Part shown: positions 1 to 6,740 of the stretch, one piece after another | Numbering within the stretch: the first letter of the stretch is position 1 | Layout of the letters: every line of letters begins with the position of its first letter | From: Leptospiraceae bacterium | GTDB taxonomy: Bacteria; Spirochaetota; Leptospiria; Leptospirales; Leptospiraceae | Length of the DNA: 11,305 nucleotides | NCBI GenBank assembly: GCA_024233865.1 | Contig: JACKPA010000031.1 | Coordinates: 1-11,305, forward strand | Direction of reading: 5' to 3' | Translations under genes and position numbers: made by a program | The notes under the pieces: generated by a model | Told to the model about the DNA's origin: nothing | The model's database searches: none | What the model saw: only the letters and a program-made list of their open reading frames with translations

Positions 1-276
1 GAAAAACTCGCAGGACGGCACTTGTTTGAGGGCGGCAGCATGAAAGACGTAATCAACCCCATGCATCGCACTGCTGACACTGCGAAAATCGCGGACATCG
101 CCGATATAAAATTTGATTTTCGAGTGATTGTATTTTTTACGCATATCATCTTGTTTTTTTTCATCACGGCTGAATATGCGTATTTCCTGCAGATCGGAGT
201 AGAGAAATCTATCAAGAACAGCATTACCAAATGATCCGGTGCCACCGGTAATCATCAACGTCTTGTCTGTAAACAT
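1..276 (-). CDS. capE: UDP-GlcNAc 4,6-dehydratase / epimerase, CapE/FnlA type (N-terminal 92 residues, runs off the left edge)
   Basis: An open frame starts at an ATG (complement of 274-276) and reads without a stop to base 1, so only the N-terminal 92 residues are present and the C-terminus lies outside the window. The start reads MFTDKTLMITGGTGSFGNAV, with the SDR nucleotide-binding GGTGSFG at residues 11-17. It is followed by IFSRDEKKQDDMRKKY, FYIGDVRDF and HAAALKQVPSCEF. These blocks are characteristic of the CapE/FnlA/WbjB branch of extended SDR enzymes, and the PseB/FlaA1 branch fits less well. In that family the enzyme acts in the cytoplasm on UDP-GlcNAc as the first step to UDP-N-acetyl-L-fucosamine, followed by CapF/FnlB and CapG/FnlC. 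Those partners are expected beyond the left edge but are not seen. The catalytic region is outside the window. It is the last gene of the run and the only one set off by a long gap (178 bases), so it may have its own transcription signal. The family call is firm; the exact product is inferred. Confidence 0.9.
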   Translation of the reverse strand, partial: MFTDKTLMITGGTGSFGNAVLDRFLYSDLQEIRIFSRDEKKQDDMRKKYNHSKIKFYIGDVRDFRSVSSAMHGVDYVFHAAALKQVPSCEFF

Positions 277-454
277 GATCTTACTTTCTAAAAGCTATAA
301 TTTTAAATTCAGCTAATTATGTCTACCTAACTAGGGTGTGATTCCGGCAAGTTTTTAGCCGGAATCCATTTTTATCAGCATCAACCAATTATGGATTCCG
401 GATAGAAGCATTCCGGAATGACGAAAAAAAGAAACCTATACTGCAAAACGCACC
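277..454. other. Intergenic region between the CgeB-like gene and capE
   Basis: This 178-base gap is the only substantial non-coding stretch in the window. Its right two thirds are the palindromic element described separately. The remaining left part (277-328) is very AT-rich and lies immediately upstream of the capE start on the minus strand. It holds a TAGACA (complement of 320-325) and TATA-like bases (complement of 294-301), but their spacing is not close to the usual 17 bases, so I do not call a promoter. Upstream of the capE start there is only a weak purine stretch (AGAAAGTAAG) as a possible ribosome binding site. No open reading frame of its own is supported here. Confidence 0.6.
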
Positions 455-460
455 CTACTT
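329..460. repeat. Palindromic, MITE-like intergenic element with imperfect terminal inverted repeats
   Basis: The outer ends match as inverted repeats. Bases 329-342 (AACTAGGGTGTGAT) pair with the complement of 447-460 (AAGTAGGGTGCGTT) at 11 of 14 positions, including seven perfect bases TAGGGTG (332-338 and 451-457). Inside are three nested palindromes built on ATTCCGG/CCGGAAT. GATTCCGGC at 340-348 pairs with GCCGGAATC at 358-366 (9-base loop). CCGGAATCCAT at 359-369 pairs with ATGGATTCCGG at 391-401 (21-base loop). CATTCCGGAATG at 409-420 is a perfect 12-base palindrome. The first two stems share bases and so are mutually exclusive. The layout resembles a small non-autonomous mobile element or a dispersed palindromic repeat. 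No transposase is present and I see no clear target duplication beyond a possible TA. The hairpins lack a following T-run in the direction of transcription, so a simple rho-independent terminator is less likely. Confidence 0.6.
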
Positions 461-1516
461 AAAAATTCTATCGAGCACACGTTGTGCAGACTTTTCGGGT
501 GTGTAGTTACTTTTACATATTTCTTGCAAAGTTTTTACTTTTTCCACGCGTTCTTTCTCATGGGCAAGATAATATGCGGCTAATTCTTTTCCTTCCACAT
601 AGCGATGGACGGTTGGCACGACTCCTTCTCCAAATACCTGATCCAGGTCTTTGCCATATTCTACTAGGGGGAGAATACCAGACCCTATGCAATCCAAAAG
701 ACGTGCATGAAATCCATGCAATAAGCCGGGATTTGAATCGACAGGGGATAATTTTGCACAATTATGGATCGTATTCATTTGCTGTAAACTCAATGGATTA
801 TCCAGAATAACCAATTTATCTTTCAATTCTGGTGCATCCGGTATCCAACGAGTCCAGCTTGAAGGGCCATAGATTTTAAAATCAAACTCGAGAAAAGGCT
901 TTAAAAACAAAAGTTTTTTAAGCCCCCACTCACTGTTCGTGAGTCGGCCAATAAAAGCCAGGTCACTGGAATATTTCCGTTTTTCCTGTTCGGTAACTTC
1001 TTTTTGAAAAAAGATTTTTTCATTGAAGCCAAAAAGTTCAAAGTCAATATTTGACACTCCGAGATTATAAAGTTGGGTTACCCACATGGAATCCGGAGAA
1101 AATACAAAATCTGCTGCAATAAGAAGTTTTAAAAAATGCGGTTTATTTGAGGTATAGAATGGACTATCACCCAGATAAAAAGCTATCTTCGATTTTTGTT
1201 TGATGACTTCCAGCGTTTTAGGCAACAAAAATGAATCGTTATAAACCAGAACCAAATCAAAGTGTTTGCTTTGAACTTTATTCAGGATTTTTTGATTAAT
1301 TTCCGCATAAAATTGTTTTTGAAATTTAAGCCAATATGTGCGGGTAAAAGAAGCATAGCTTAAAGGAAACGAACGCCGATAAATGTAATTTTTCCGGGTA
1401 TCACTTTCATCATCAGTAAAGAAGCCATCAACTTCACAGTTCGATTCCTGAAAACCGGAGCGCATGACATCAAACAGAGGATATTCTTTTGAAGGACTAA
1501 TAAGTAATACGTGCAT
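455..1516 (-). CDS. CgeB-like glycosyltransferase (GT-B fold, Glyco_trans_1_2-type C-terminal domain)
   Basis: This 353-residue cytoplasmic protein has no signal peptide or membrane segments. The N-terminal half opens with a Rossmann-like strand (MHVLLISPSKEYPLFDVMRS) and includes DLVLVYNDSF (about 87-96) and KIAFYLGDSPF (110-120). The C-terminal half has SSDLAFIGRLTNSEW (183-197) and FHARLLDCIGSGILPLVEYG (269-288). This arrangement is typical of CgeB-like glycosyltransferases, in which the C-terminal block binds the nucleotide sugar. It probably adds one sugar to the lipid-linked repeat unit; donor and acceptor cannot be read from the sequence. It starts 16 bases after the polymerase stop, in a very AT-rich gap with no recognisable Shine-Dalgarno sequence, so coupled translation is possible. 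Its TAG stop (complement of 455-457) lies inside the terminal inverted repeat of the adjacent palindromic element, so its last residues may have been set by that element. The family call is moderately firm. Confidence 0.8.
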   Translation of the reverse strand: MHVLLISPSKEYPLFDVMRSGFQESNCEVDGFFTDDESDTRKNYIYRRSFPLSYASFTRTYWLKFQKQFYAEINQKILNKVQSKHFDLVLVYNDSFLLPKTLEVIKQKSKIAFYLGDSPFYTSNKPHFLKLLIAADFVFSPDSMWVTQLYNLGVSNIDFELFGFNEKIFFQKEVTEQEKRKYSSDLAFIGRLTNSEWGLKKLLFLKPFLEFDFKIYGPSSWTRWIPDAPELKDKLVILDNPLSLQQMNTIHNCAKLSPVDSNPGLLHGFHARLLDCIGSGILPLVEYGKDLDQVFGEGVVPTVHRYVEGKELAAYYLAHEKERVEKVKTLQEICKSNYTPEKSAQRVLDRIFK

Positions 1517-1532
1517 ATATTTATAATAATTA

Positions 1533-3023
1533 TCAAATAATTAATGGTTGAAATTGAATGGCTTTAATCGCATGTTCAAGATATTGGCTCTCTTTATAAA
1601 CTGTATCGGTAAAGCAGAAAACAAGGGCAAGCATAATACCCATCGGGACATTAATGAAAAAGCCAAAGATCATTGCAGATGAGCTATGAATAATAAAAAT
1701 GCCAATAAAAATAATTATAAACACAAACAGTGAATCTTTATATAAATTATTATTCTGAAGATGTTTATTCTTAAAATATAAAAAGAGGTTAAAATAAATC
1801 CAGAAAAACAAAAATAAGGCATAACCAACAATGCCTCCATTTAGTAACAAAGTGTGGTGTCCAACATGTTGATCAGCATATTGATAGAATTCCTGAGAAA
1901 AGGCAAAGCCAAAAACAGGACGTTCCCAAAATTTATTCAACACACGGGGACCACGAACATCAAGACGAATCAATGTATGATCAGCAGTAAGATCACCACG
2001 CGCAAGGGCTTTCACAGTTTGAAAGCGCTCAAATGAATATTCTATTTGTTTGGAAATACTTGGAAAGTAAACAAGAAGCAAGATAAATACAATTGCTGAA
2101 AGTAGTCCCTGTTTTATAAGGGAAAATGGATTTCTCAAAACAAAAAGATAAAACAAGATAACCATCGTGCTATAGCTTAAAATCCACCCGCGGGTTCCAC
2201 TCAGAATGACCATTAAAAAATTCAATAAAAGAATAAAATAATAGTATTTATTATTAGCTGTCTTATCTTTTAATGAAATAAAGTACATAGCCCCCAGCAT
2301 ACAGAGTAAGGATATAGTTGGACCATAAAAGACACGATTTATCCCACTGTTAATATCCATTGTTTCGTTTGCATACCGTAGATTTCCAAATCCACTCTGA
2401 ACAGCAGTCTCACCAAATAAAAAAGCAATTTTGCTACCTGTAACCAAGTCGTATATCTGGGCTCCAAACAAAACAATGCTCGCAATAAAAAGCAATTCAA
2501 AGAGTTTATAATAATCATCACACGTCGGTAACAAACGAGGAATTGAAAAAAACATGAGAAATGGTAATATATGGCGAACCATTTTTAAAGCACGGAGAAA
2601 CGTAGTGCCTAATATAAAAGAAACAAACAATAAAAAGATGAGATAGGCCGCCAAAACAACAAACGGAGTCGAGAAAAAAAACTTTTTAAGTTTTCGTATT
2701 TGATACACCTTTAAAAAAGTAGCAACAACAAACATTTCTGAAAAAGGGATTTCCCTGCCACCACCGCCAAAAGCAATTCCAGGCAAGGAAAAAGTTAGAC
2801 TACTTGGATTAAACAATCCCCCAGGCGGATCAAAAAGAAGTAAAAAAAGAGGTAACCAAAAATAATTATTATTACTACGCAGGAATAAAACCACAAGACC
2901 AGCAAAAAAGACATCACCGCCAAATTTTGGTAAATAATATCGAAAAATAATTGACACAAAAAATAAAGATAAAAATTGAATAATTTGATTGGATTCTATC
3001 TTTAGATTCAATTTGATTTTCAT
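1533..3023 (-). CDS. O-antigen polymerase/ligase family membrane protein (Wzy- or WaaL-like)
   Basis: This 496-residue protein is dominated by hydrophobic segments, for example residues 13-27, 36-48, 55-64, 120-138, 152-160, 234-250, 261-274, 281-296, 305-320, 400-416 and 431-446. It has a long polar loop at about 321-396. That loop carries IRLDVRGPRVLNKFWERPVF (352-371) and ends in HVGHHTLLLNGGIVGYALF (386-404), the His-rich loop and Gly-rich entry into the next helix seen in the Wzy_C/WaaL superfamily. LSGTRGWILSYS (274-285) is the Arg-containing segment common in this family. The protein would act at the periplasmic face of the inner membrane, polymerising undecaprenyl-linked repeat units (Wzy) or ligating the chain to lipid A-core (WaaL). 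Position directly after the flippase favours Wzy, but sequence alone does not separate the two. The start has a short GAGA (complement of 3029-3032) five bases upstream of ATG. Confidence 0.82.
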   Translation of the reverse strand: MKIKLNLKIESNQIIQFLSLFFVSIIFRYYLPKFGGDVFFAGLVVLFLRSNNNYFWLPLFLLLFDPPGGLFNPSSLTFSLPGIAFGGGGREIPFSEMFVVATFLKVYQIRKLKKFFFSTPFVVLAAYLIFLLFVSFILGTTFLRALKMVRHILPFLMFFSIPRLLPTCDDYYKLFELLFIASIVLFGAQIYDLVTGSKIAFLFGETAVQSGFGNLRYANETMDINSGINRVFYGPTISLLCMLGAMYFISLKDKTANNKYYYFILLLNFLMVILSGTRGWILSYSTMVILFYLFVLRNPFSLIKQGLLSAIVFILLLVYFPSISKQIEYSFERFQTVKALARGDLTADHTLIRLDVRGPRVLNKFWERPVFGFAFSQEFYQYADQHVGHHTLLLNGGIVGYALFLFFWIYFNLFLYFKNKHLQNNNLYKDSLFVFIIIFIGIFIIHSSSAMIFGFFINVPMGIMLALVFCFTDTVYKESQYLEHAIKAIQFQPLII

Positions 3024-3043
3024 TAAAATCTCATAGTATTTAT

Positions 3044-4504
3044 TTAAACAATAAACTGGATTTTCTCAGGCAAATAGGGTAAAAGTTTCTTTTTAATTTC
3101 ACAATAAGCTCGAACATGAAAAAGTTTACTCAACACTAAATATACTAAAAGTGTAAAAATAGAATTAAATAATAATATGATCCATGAATTTAAAAATAAA
3201 ATACTCGATAAATATTTTACAAGAAAGCACGATATACCGGACAAAATTAACGAAGGAAATATCTGTTCAAAAAAATTAACAAATCGAATATTGATAAACT
3301 TTGAAAGTAAAGATATACCAACTATAAAAGAAATAAATGAACTAAAAATATATCCAATTATTAAATATTTGATATCCATATTAATAACAGAAAAAATACT
3401 GATAGCAATAAGAGATTTTTTAACAATTTCTATTTTTAAAGTTTTGCCACTATACCCTAAGGAGTTTAAAGCCGTTAAATTCAATAAATAAAAAGGAAAG
3501 TAAAAACCTTCGATGTATAAAAGAATCAAATATGGGACAATATGAATCCATTTTTCTGTTAAAAAAATTAAAACAAAATCATGGGCTGTGATCATTAAAA
3601 TACTAAAAATGGGGAAAACAATATAGGCCATAGATCTGACCATTTTAATATAATTCAGCCGGTATTGTATTAAATCATTCTGTAAAACAGAAAAAGTTGG
3701 GAAATTAACTTTATTAAATACAATTGCAACTTGCATGACAAACAGATCGGAAAATCTCCTAGCTCGAGCATAAAAACCTAACTGATCTATGTGATAGTAT
3801 TTTCCAATAAGAACAAAATATATGTTTGAAAAAAAAGCATTCAATACACCCTGAATCAATATTTTATAACCATAACGGTACAATTTTTTAAAGACTTCAT
3901 AATCAAATTTATACACTGGTCGCCAACTACTCTTAATCCAAAGCAGCAATAACTTTATGCAATCACCTAATAACATCTGATATATTAATGCCCATACACC
4001 ATATCCTAAATAGGCAAATGCCAATCCTATAATCCCAGACAAAAAGGAAGAAATCGCGTTTATCTTTGCTGTTACCTTAAAGTTCAGATTTTTTATAAGA
4101 ATTGTTTGTTGAACATTAGCGAGAGCGTTTATAACTAGATTAAGTCCTCCAACACGTGTTATTCGCACTAACTCTGCAGTATCGTAAAATGCCGCAATCA
4201 TCGGAGCACTAAAGTAAAAAATCAAGTAAAATAAAATTGAAATAGTTAGTTGAAAATAAAATACAGTAGAATAATCAATTGTCGTTGTATCCTTCTTTTG
4301 TATTAAAGCATCAGACATACCACTCTCAAATACCCATGTAGCTATCCCCCAAAATAATAACATCATTCCAAGCAAGCCATAATCTTTTGGTACAAGTAAA
4401 CGAGCTATAGCAATACTAAATCCAAATTTTAATATGAAGGCGCCAAACGAGTCTATACTACTCCACAAAAAAAGGCTTATCTTATTATTTTTTGTTTTAC
4501 TCAC
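3044..4504 (-). CDS. wzx: Wzx-type polysaccharide flippase (MOP/PST transporter, WzxC-like)
   Basis: This is a 486-residue polytopic membrane protein. The N-terminus has SLFLWSSIDSFGAFILKFGF (10-29) and ARLLVPKDYGLLGM (34-47), followed by WVFESGMSDALIQKKD (57-72). A mid-protein GFYARARRFSDLFVMQ motif spans 243-258. These are hallmarks of the lipopolysaccharide-biosynthesis branch of the MOP exporter superfamily (COG2244, WzxC-like). Alternating hydrophobic segments run along the whole length, consistent with about twelve helices. The family moves undecaprenyl-diphosphate-linked repeat units across the inner membrane. Translation starts at GTG (complement of 4502-4504), which overlaps the TGA of the methyltransferase gene as GTGA, so the two genes are probably translationally coupled. 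No later ATG would keep the conserved N-terminal helix. The gene is markedly AT-rich: 16 G+C in the 60 bases from 3181. The polymerase-like gene follows after 20 bases. Confidence 0.92.
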   Translation of the reverse strand: MSKTKNNKISLFLWSSIDSFGAFILKFGFSIAIARLLVPKDYGLLGMMLLFWGIATWVFESGMSDALIQKKDTTTIDYSTVFYFQLTISILFYLIFYFSAPMIAAFYDTAELVRITRVGGLNLVINALANVQQTILIKNLNFKVTAKINAISSFLSGIIGLAFAYLGYGVWALIYQMLLGDCIKLLLLWIKSSWRPVYKFDYEVFKKLYRYGYKILIQGVLNAFFSNIYFVLIGKYYHIDQLGFYARARRFSDLFVMQVAIVFNKVNFPTFSVLQNDLIQYRLNYIKMVRSMAYIVFPIFSILMITAHDFVLIFLTEKWIHIVPYLILLYIEGFYFPFYLLNLTALNSLGYSGKTLKIEIVKKSLIAISIFSVINMDIKYLIIGYIFSSFISFIVGISLLSKFINIRFVNFFEQIFPSLILSGISCFLVKYLSSILFLNSWIILLFNSIFTLLVYLVLSKLFHVRAYCEIKKKLLPYLPEKIQFIV

Positions 4505-5181
4505 TTGCTTACCAAGTTGGTATTTTCACTGACACTCTTTACACAAAGAATAGCAAACGAATATTTTTGCAGTCGGAAAAAATTTAATATTATCTGGCTT
4601 ATATTTGATATAAAGACTCCGAACTCATAAGGATGTATTTTAGGAATAGAAAACATACCTCTTAAGTTACGTAGCCCATTAATTCCAATCACTTTAAATT
4701 TTGCTTTTTCCATCTCATCGAATTTCCAACCAGAAAGATGTTCTTGAAATGGATTGTTATCATGTGGCGGTTGAATCAGAAAGCCATTCGGAGTAAAAAT
4801 CACAATCTTTTTACGGGCGATTTTCTCCATATTTTCGAGAAGCTTATTTCCATCTTCTTTGCTTAAATGTTCTATTAAATCAAACGCTGCGACACAATCA
4901 AAAGACTTAGGTTCTACTATATTAAGTATTTGTTTCACGTCTCCTTTAATATACTCATCATACACATTATTCTCTTTTGCACTTTCAATCGATGGCTCGA
5001 ATAAATCAATTGCAGTGATATGGAAAATTTTATTCAGTTGCCTTAAATAACTATTTTTTCCAGCACCAAGTTCTAATACAGTTTTGCAATCAGAAACATT
5101 ATCTTCCAAATGATCAAAGAATAATTTTTTACTAAAATACTGTTCTCTAAATATTCTTTTTAGAATTCTTCGAAATCTCAT
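4501..5181 (-). CDS. Class I SAM-dependent methyltransferase
   Basis: This 226-residue protein carries the class I methyltransferase core. Motif I TVLELGAGKNSYLRQL spans 34-49, and the strand-2 acidic residue lies in ITAIDLFEPS (Asp59). GDVKQI is at 80-85, FDCVAAFDLIEHL at 94-106 (motif IV region of the Methyltransf_11/23 group) and IVIFTPNGF at 126-134. The first 30 residues are basic, and the segment at about 186-205 is moderately hydrophobic. In polysaccharide operons such enzymes usually O-methylate a sugar of the repeat unit or a chain end; the target here is unknown. The start is supported by AAGGG eight bases upstream of the ATG (complement of 5190-5194). The 3' end overlaps the flippase GTG start by four bases. 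No close named homologue is recognised; family certain, role inferred. Confidence 0.85.
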   Translation of the reverse strand: MRFRRILKRIFREQYFSKKLFFDHLEDNVSDCKTVLELGAGKNSYLRQLNKIFHITAIDLFEPSIESAKENNVYDEYIKGDVKQILNIVEPKSFDCVAAFDLIEHLSKEDGNKLLENMEKIARKKIVIFTPNGFLIQPPHDNNPFQEHLSGWKFDEMEKAKFKVIGINGLRNLRGMFSIPKIHPYEFGVFISNISQIILNFFRLQKYSFAILCVKSVSENTNLVSK

Positions 5182-5189
5182 GTATTGAA

Positions 5190-5194
5190 CCCTT
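5190..5194 (-). promoter_or_regulatory. Shine-Dalgarno sequence of the methyltransferase gene
   Basis: AAGGG on the minus strand, eight bases before the ATG at 5181, is one of the few clear ribosome binding sites in this operon. It supports the chosen start. Confidence 0.5.
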
Positions 5195-5204
5195 AGTTTT
5201 CTAA

Positions 5205-6191
5205 TTATTTTTTAATTTTCTTAAAGAGATGATTTAGTGTGACATTGTCTAATTTCAATGCAGTAAGAACTAACAATAAAAATGATTTATAAAATCGTCT
5301 ATTTACAAAAACAATTTTTGGATTAATTCTTAATGTATAAATCAAATATCGGAGTGCAACTATTGGATTTTTATGATATTTAAGTACACTACTCGATATA
5401 TTAATACAAGCATTGGAAAACTTTGATATAAAAAATTGCCTCATTGCATCTTTGAATTGGGGACGCCGTTCAAGATCGACTACAGACATAAACTGGTCCA
5501 AAACAGCCAGGACCTTATCATGTTTAGTTAAAAAATCAGTATATTCTGCCTGATTTTTATGCGATCTTCTATTAACAAGACTTTCACCTAATACTGCTAT
5601 TGGAAAACTATACAATACCTTCGGCCAATAAAATTCATCAGTTGCTAGAACATCTGGTTGAAAAAAACCAATTTTTCTTATCCTTTCCATATTGAAAAGT
5701 ACCGATGAACAAGGGATGTAAGAATTTTGTTCGGTTACAAACTCATATATCTGACCCTTGGAATAAATTCTCTCTTCGCTAAATTCTGTTTGCCTAAGTG
5801 TAACTCCATTTTCATCAATAAAATCTTCCTTTCCTCCGACCAAAGCCAATTCTGGTTTTTCAGAAAACATTTTGATTTGCTTTGCAAGTATATCAGGCTT
5901 TAATTTATCATCCGAATGCAACAAGAGGACATATTCACATTGGGCTAACTCAAGACATTGATTCCAATTTTTTTGATACCCAATATTTGTTGGATTTATA
6001 ATTAGTTTTAAATTATTAATGTTATGTTTTTCTGTATATTTTTTGACTATTATTGCCGTACTATCATCGGAATGATCATCAATAACTAGAATTTCATCAA
6101 CAGGATACGATTGCTCAAAAATACTATCCAAAGCATCAACTATGAATTTCTCAGAATTATAAGATGGAATAGCAATTGTAATTGTCTTCAT
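5205..6191 (-). CDS. Family 2 glycosyltransferase (GT-A fold)
   Basis: This 328-residue protein has an N-terminal GT2 domain. It opens with TITIAIPSYNSEKFIVDALD (3-22), followed by EILVIDDHSDDST (33-45, nucleotide-binding Asp pair) and NIGYQKNWNQCLELAQCEYV (69-88). Next is LLHSDDKLKPD (90-100), whose Ser-Asp-Asp serves as the metal-binding DXD motif. ATDEFYWPKVL at roughly 183-193 fits the position of the catalytic-base region. The C-terminal 60 residues are basic and hydrophobic (NRRFYKSFLLLVLTALKL) and could sit on the inner membrane face, where lipid-linked acceptors are. It would transfer one sugar from a nucleotide donor to the growing repeat unit; donor and linkage cannot be predicted. 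It begins 11 bases after the GNAT gene with no clear Shine-Dalgarno sequence, so it probably relies on coupling. The family call is very secure. Confidence 0.93.
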   Translation of the reverse strand: MKTITIAIPSYNSEKFIVDALDSIFEQSYPVDEILVIDDHSDDSTAIIVKKYTEKHNINNLKLIINPTNIGYQKNWNQCLELAQCEYVLLLHSDDKLKPDILAKQIKMFSEKPELALVGGKEDFIDENGVTLRQTEFSEERIYSKGQIYEFVTEQNSYIPCSSVLFNMERIRKIGFFQPDVLATDEFYWPKVLYSFPIAVLGESLVNRRSHKNQAEYTDFLTKHDKVLAVLDQFMSVVDLERRPQFKDAMRQFFISKFSNACINISSSVLKYHKNPIVALRYLIYTLRINPKIVFVNRRFYKSFLLLVLTALKLDNVTLNHLFKKIKK

Positions 6192-6202
6192 CGCATAAAA
6201 GT

Positions 6203-6724
6203 TTAGTTATTCAATTTTCCCAAAATATATACATCATAATATTGGCCATCCGTCCAGTAGTGCTCTTTTAAGGTTCCTTCAATCAGGAATCCTAATTTTT
6301 TGTACAAATTTAAAGCCGTTTGATTGAATGAAATGACCTTCAAGGAAATTTTATGCAGATTAAGCGAATTAAAAACATAATCTAAAATCAGTTCCATCGC
6401 CTCATATCCATATCCATGGCCACGAGCACTTTGACTGCCTATAACAATTCCAAGATCACAATTCCTACTTAACCAGTTAATATTTTTTAATTGGATATAA
6501 CCAACCAATTCTTCTTGTGTTTTTTCTTCGATTCCAAAATATATTTGGTGATTGTCTTTGCTGGTTAAATAACTTTTGTACCAAGTTTCTTCTAATTCAT
6601 CTGTTACTGGAAAAGGATGCATCATAGCATACTTTTTAACGTCTCGGTCTCTTCTCCAAATAACTGTTTTTGTAAAGTCATTCAATTGAAGATTCCGCAA
6701 GCGAATTTTTTTACCTTCCAACAT
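6203..6724 (-). CDS. GNAT-family N-acetyltransferase (RimJ/RimL type), probably acting on a nucleotide-linked amino sugar or its aminoacyl group
   Basis: This 173-residue protein has the complete GNAT fold. It begins LEGKKIRLRNLQLNDFTKT (2-20), as in RimJ/RimL-type members. LVGYIQLKNINWLSRNCDLG (73-92) leads into the acetyl-CoA pyrophosphate loop SARGHGYGYEAM (99-110, matching R-G-x-G-x-G). FNQTALNLYKKLGFLIEG (133-150) is motif B, with the conserved Asn and Tyr. Homologues in sugar operons N-acetylate 4-amino-dideoxy sugars (PseH is one example). Here the gene follows the ATP-grasp ligase by nine bases and the aminotransferase by one gene. It may therefore acetylate either the free 4-amine or, if an amino acid has been coupled there, that amino acid's alpha-amine. 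Its ribosome binding site overlaps the upstream stop codon. The family is secure; the substrate is inferred. Confidence 0.9.
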   Translation of the reverse strand: MLEGKKIRLRNLQLNDFTKTVIWRRDRDVKKYAMMHPFPVTDELEETWYKSYLTSKDNHQIYFGIEEKTQEELVGYIQLKNINWLSRNCDLGIVIGSQSARGHGYGYEAMELILDYVFNSLNLHKISLKVISFNQTALNLYKKLGFLIEGTLKEHYWTDGQYYDVYILGKLNN

Positions 6725-6730
6725 TTTTTA

Positions 6731-6740
6731 TTCTCATTCC
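6731..6740 (-). promoter_or_regulatory. Shine-Dalgarno sequence of the GNAT gene overlapping the ATP-grasp stop codon
   Basis: The minus-strand sequence GGAATGAGAA lies six bases before the ATG at 6724. It contains the TGA stop of the ATP-grasp gene (complement of 6734-6736), so the ribosome binding site and upstream stop coincide. This favours coupled translation of the two genes. Confidence 0.5.

Noticed and set aside
22..234. Plus-strand frame of 70 codons at the left end
   Set aside because: It lies antisense to the capE start, whose minus-strand translation matches a known family over its whole length. The plus-strand peptide has no recognisable features.
294..325. Promoter for capE (TAGACA and TATA-like bases)
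   Set aside because: No pairing gives near-17-base spacing with two good hexamers. In DNA this AT-rich such matches are expected by chance.
340..366. Rho-independent terminator after the CgeB-like gene
   Set aside because: The stem is perfect but no T-run follows in the minus-strand direction, and the stem belongs to a larger palindromic element. Some attenuation is still possible.
484..810. Plus-strand frame of 108 codons
   Set aside because: It lies antisense within the CgeB-like glycosyltransferase, has no family features and fits no operon direction.
3177..3491. Plus-strand frame of 104 codons
   Set aside because: It lies antisense inside the AT-rich flippase gene and has low-complexity content expected from such a shadow.
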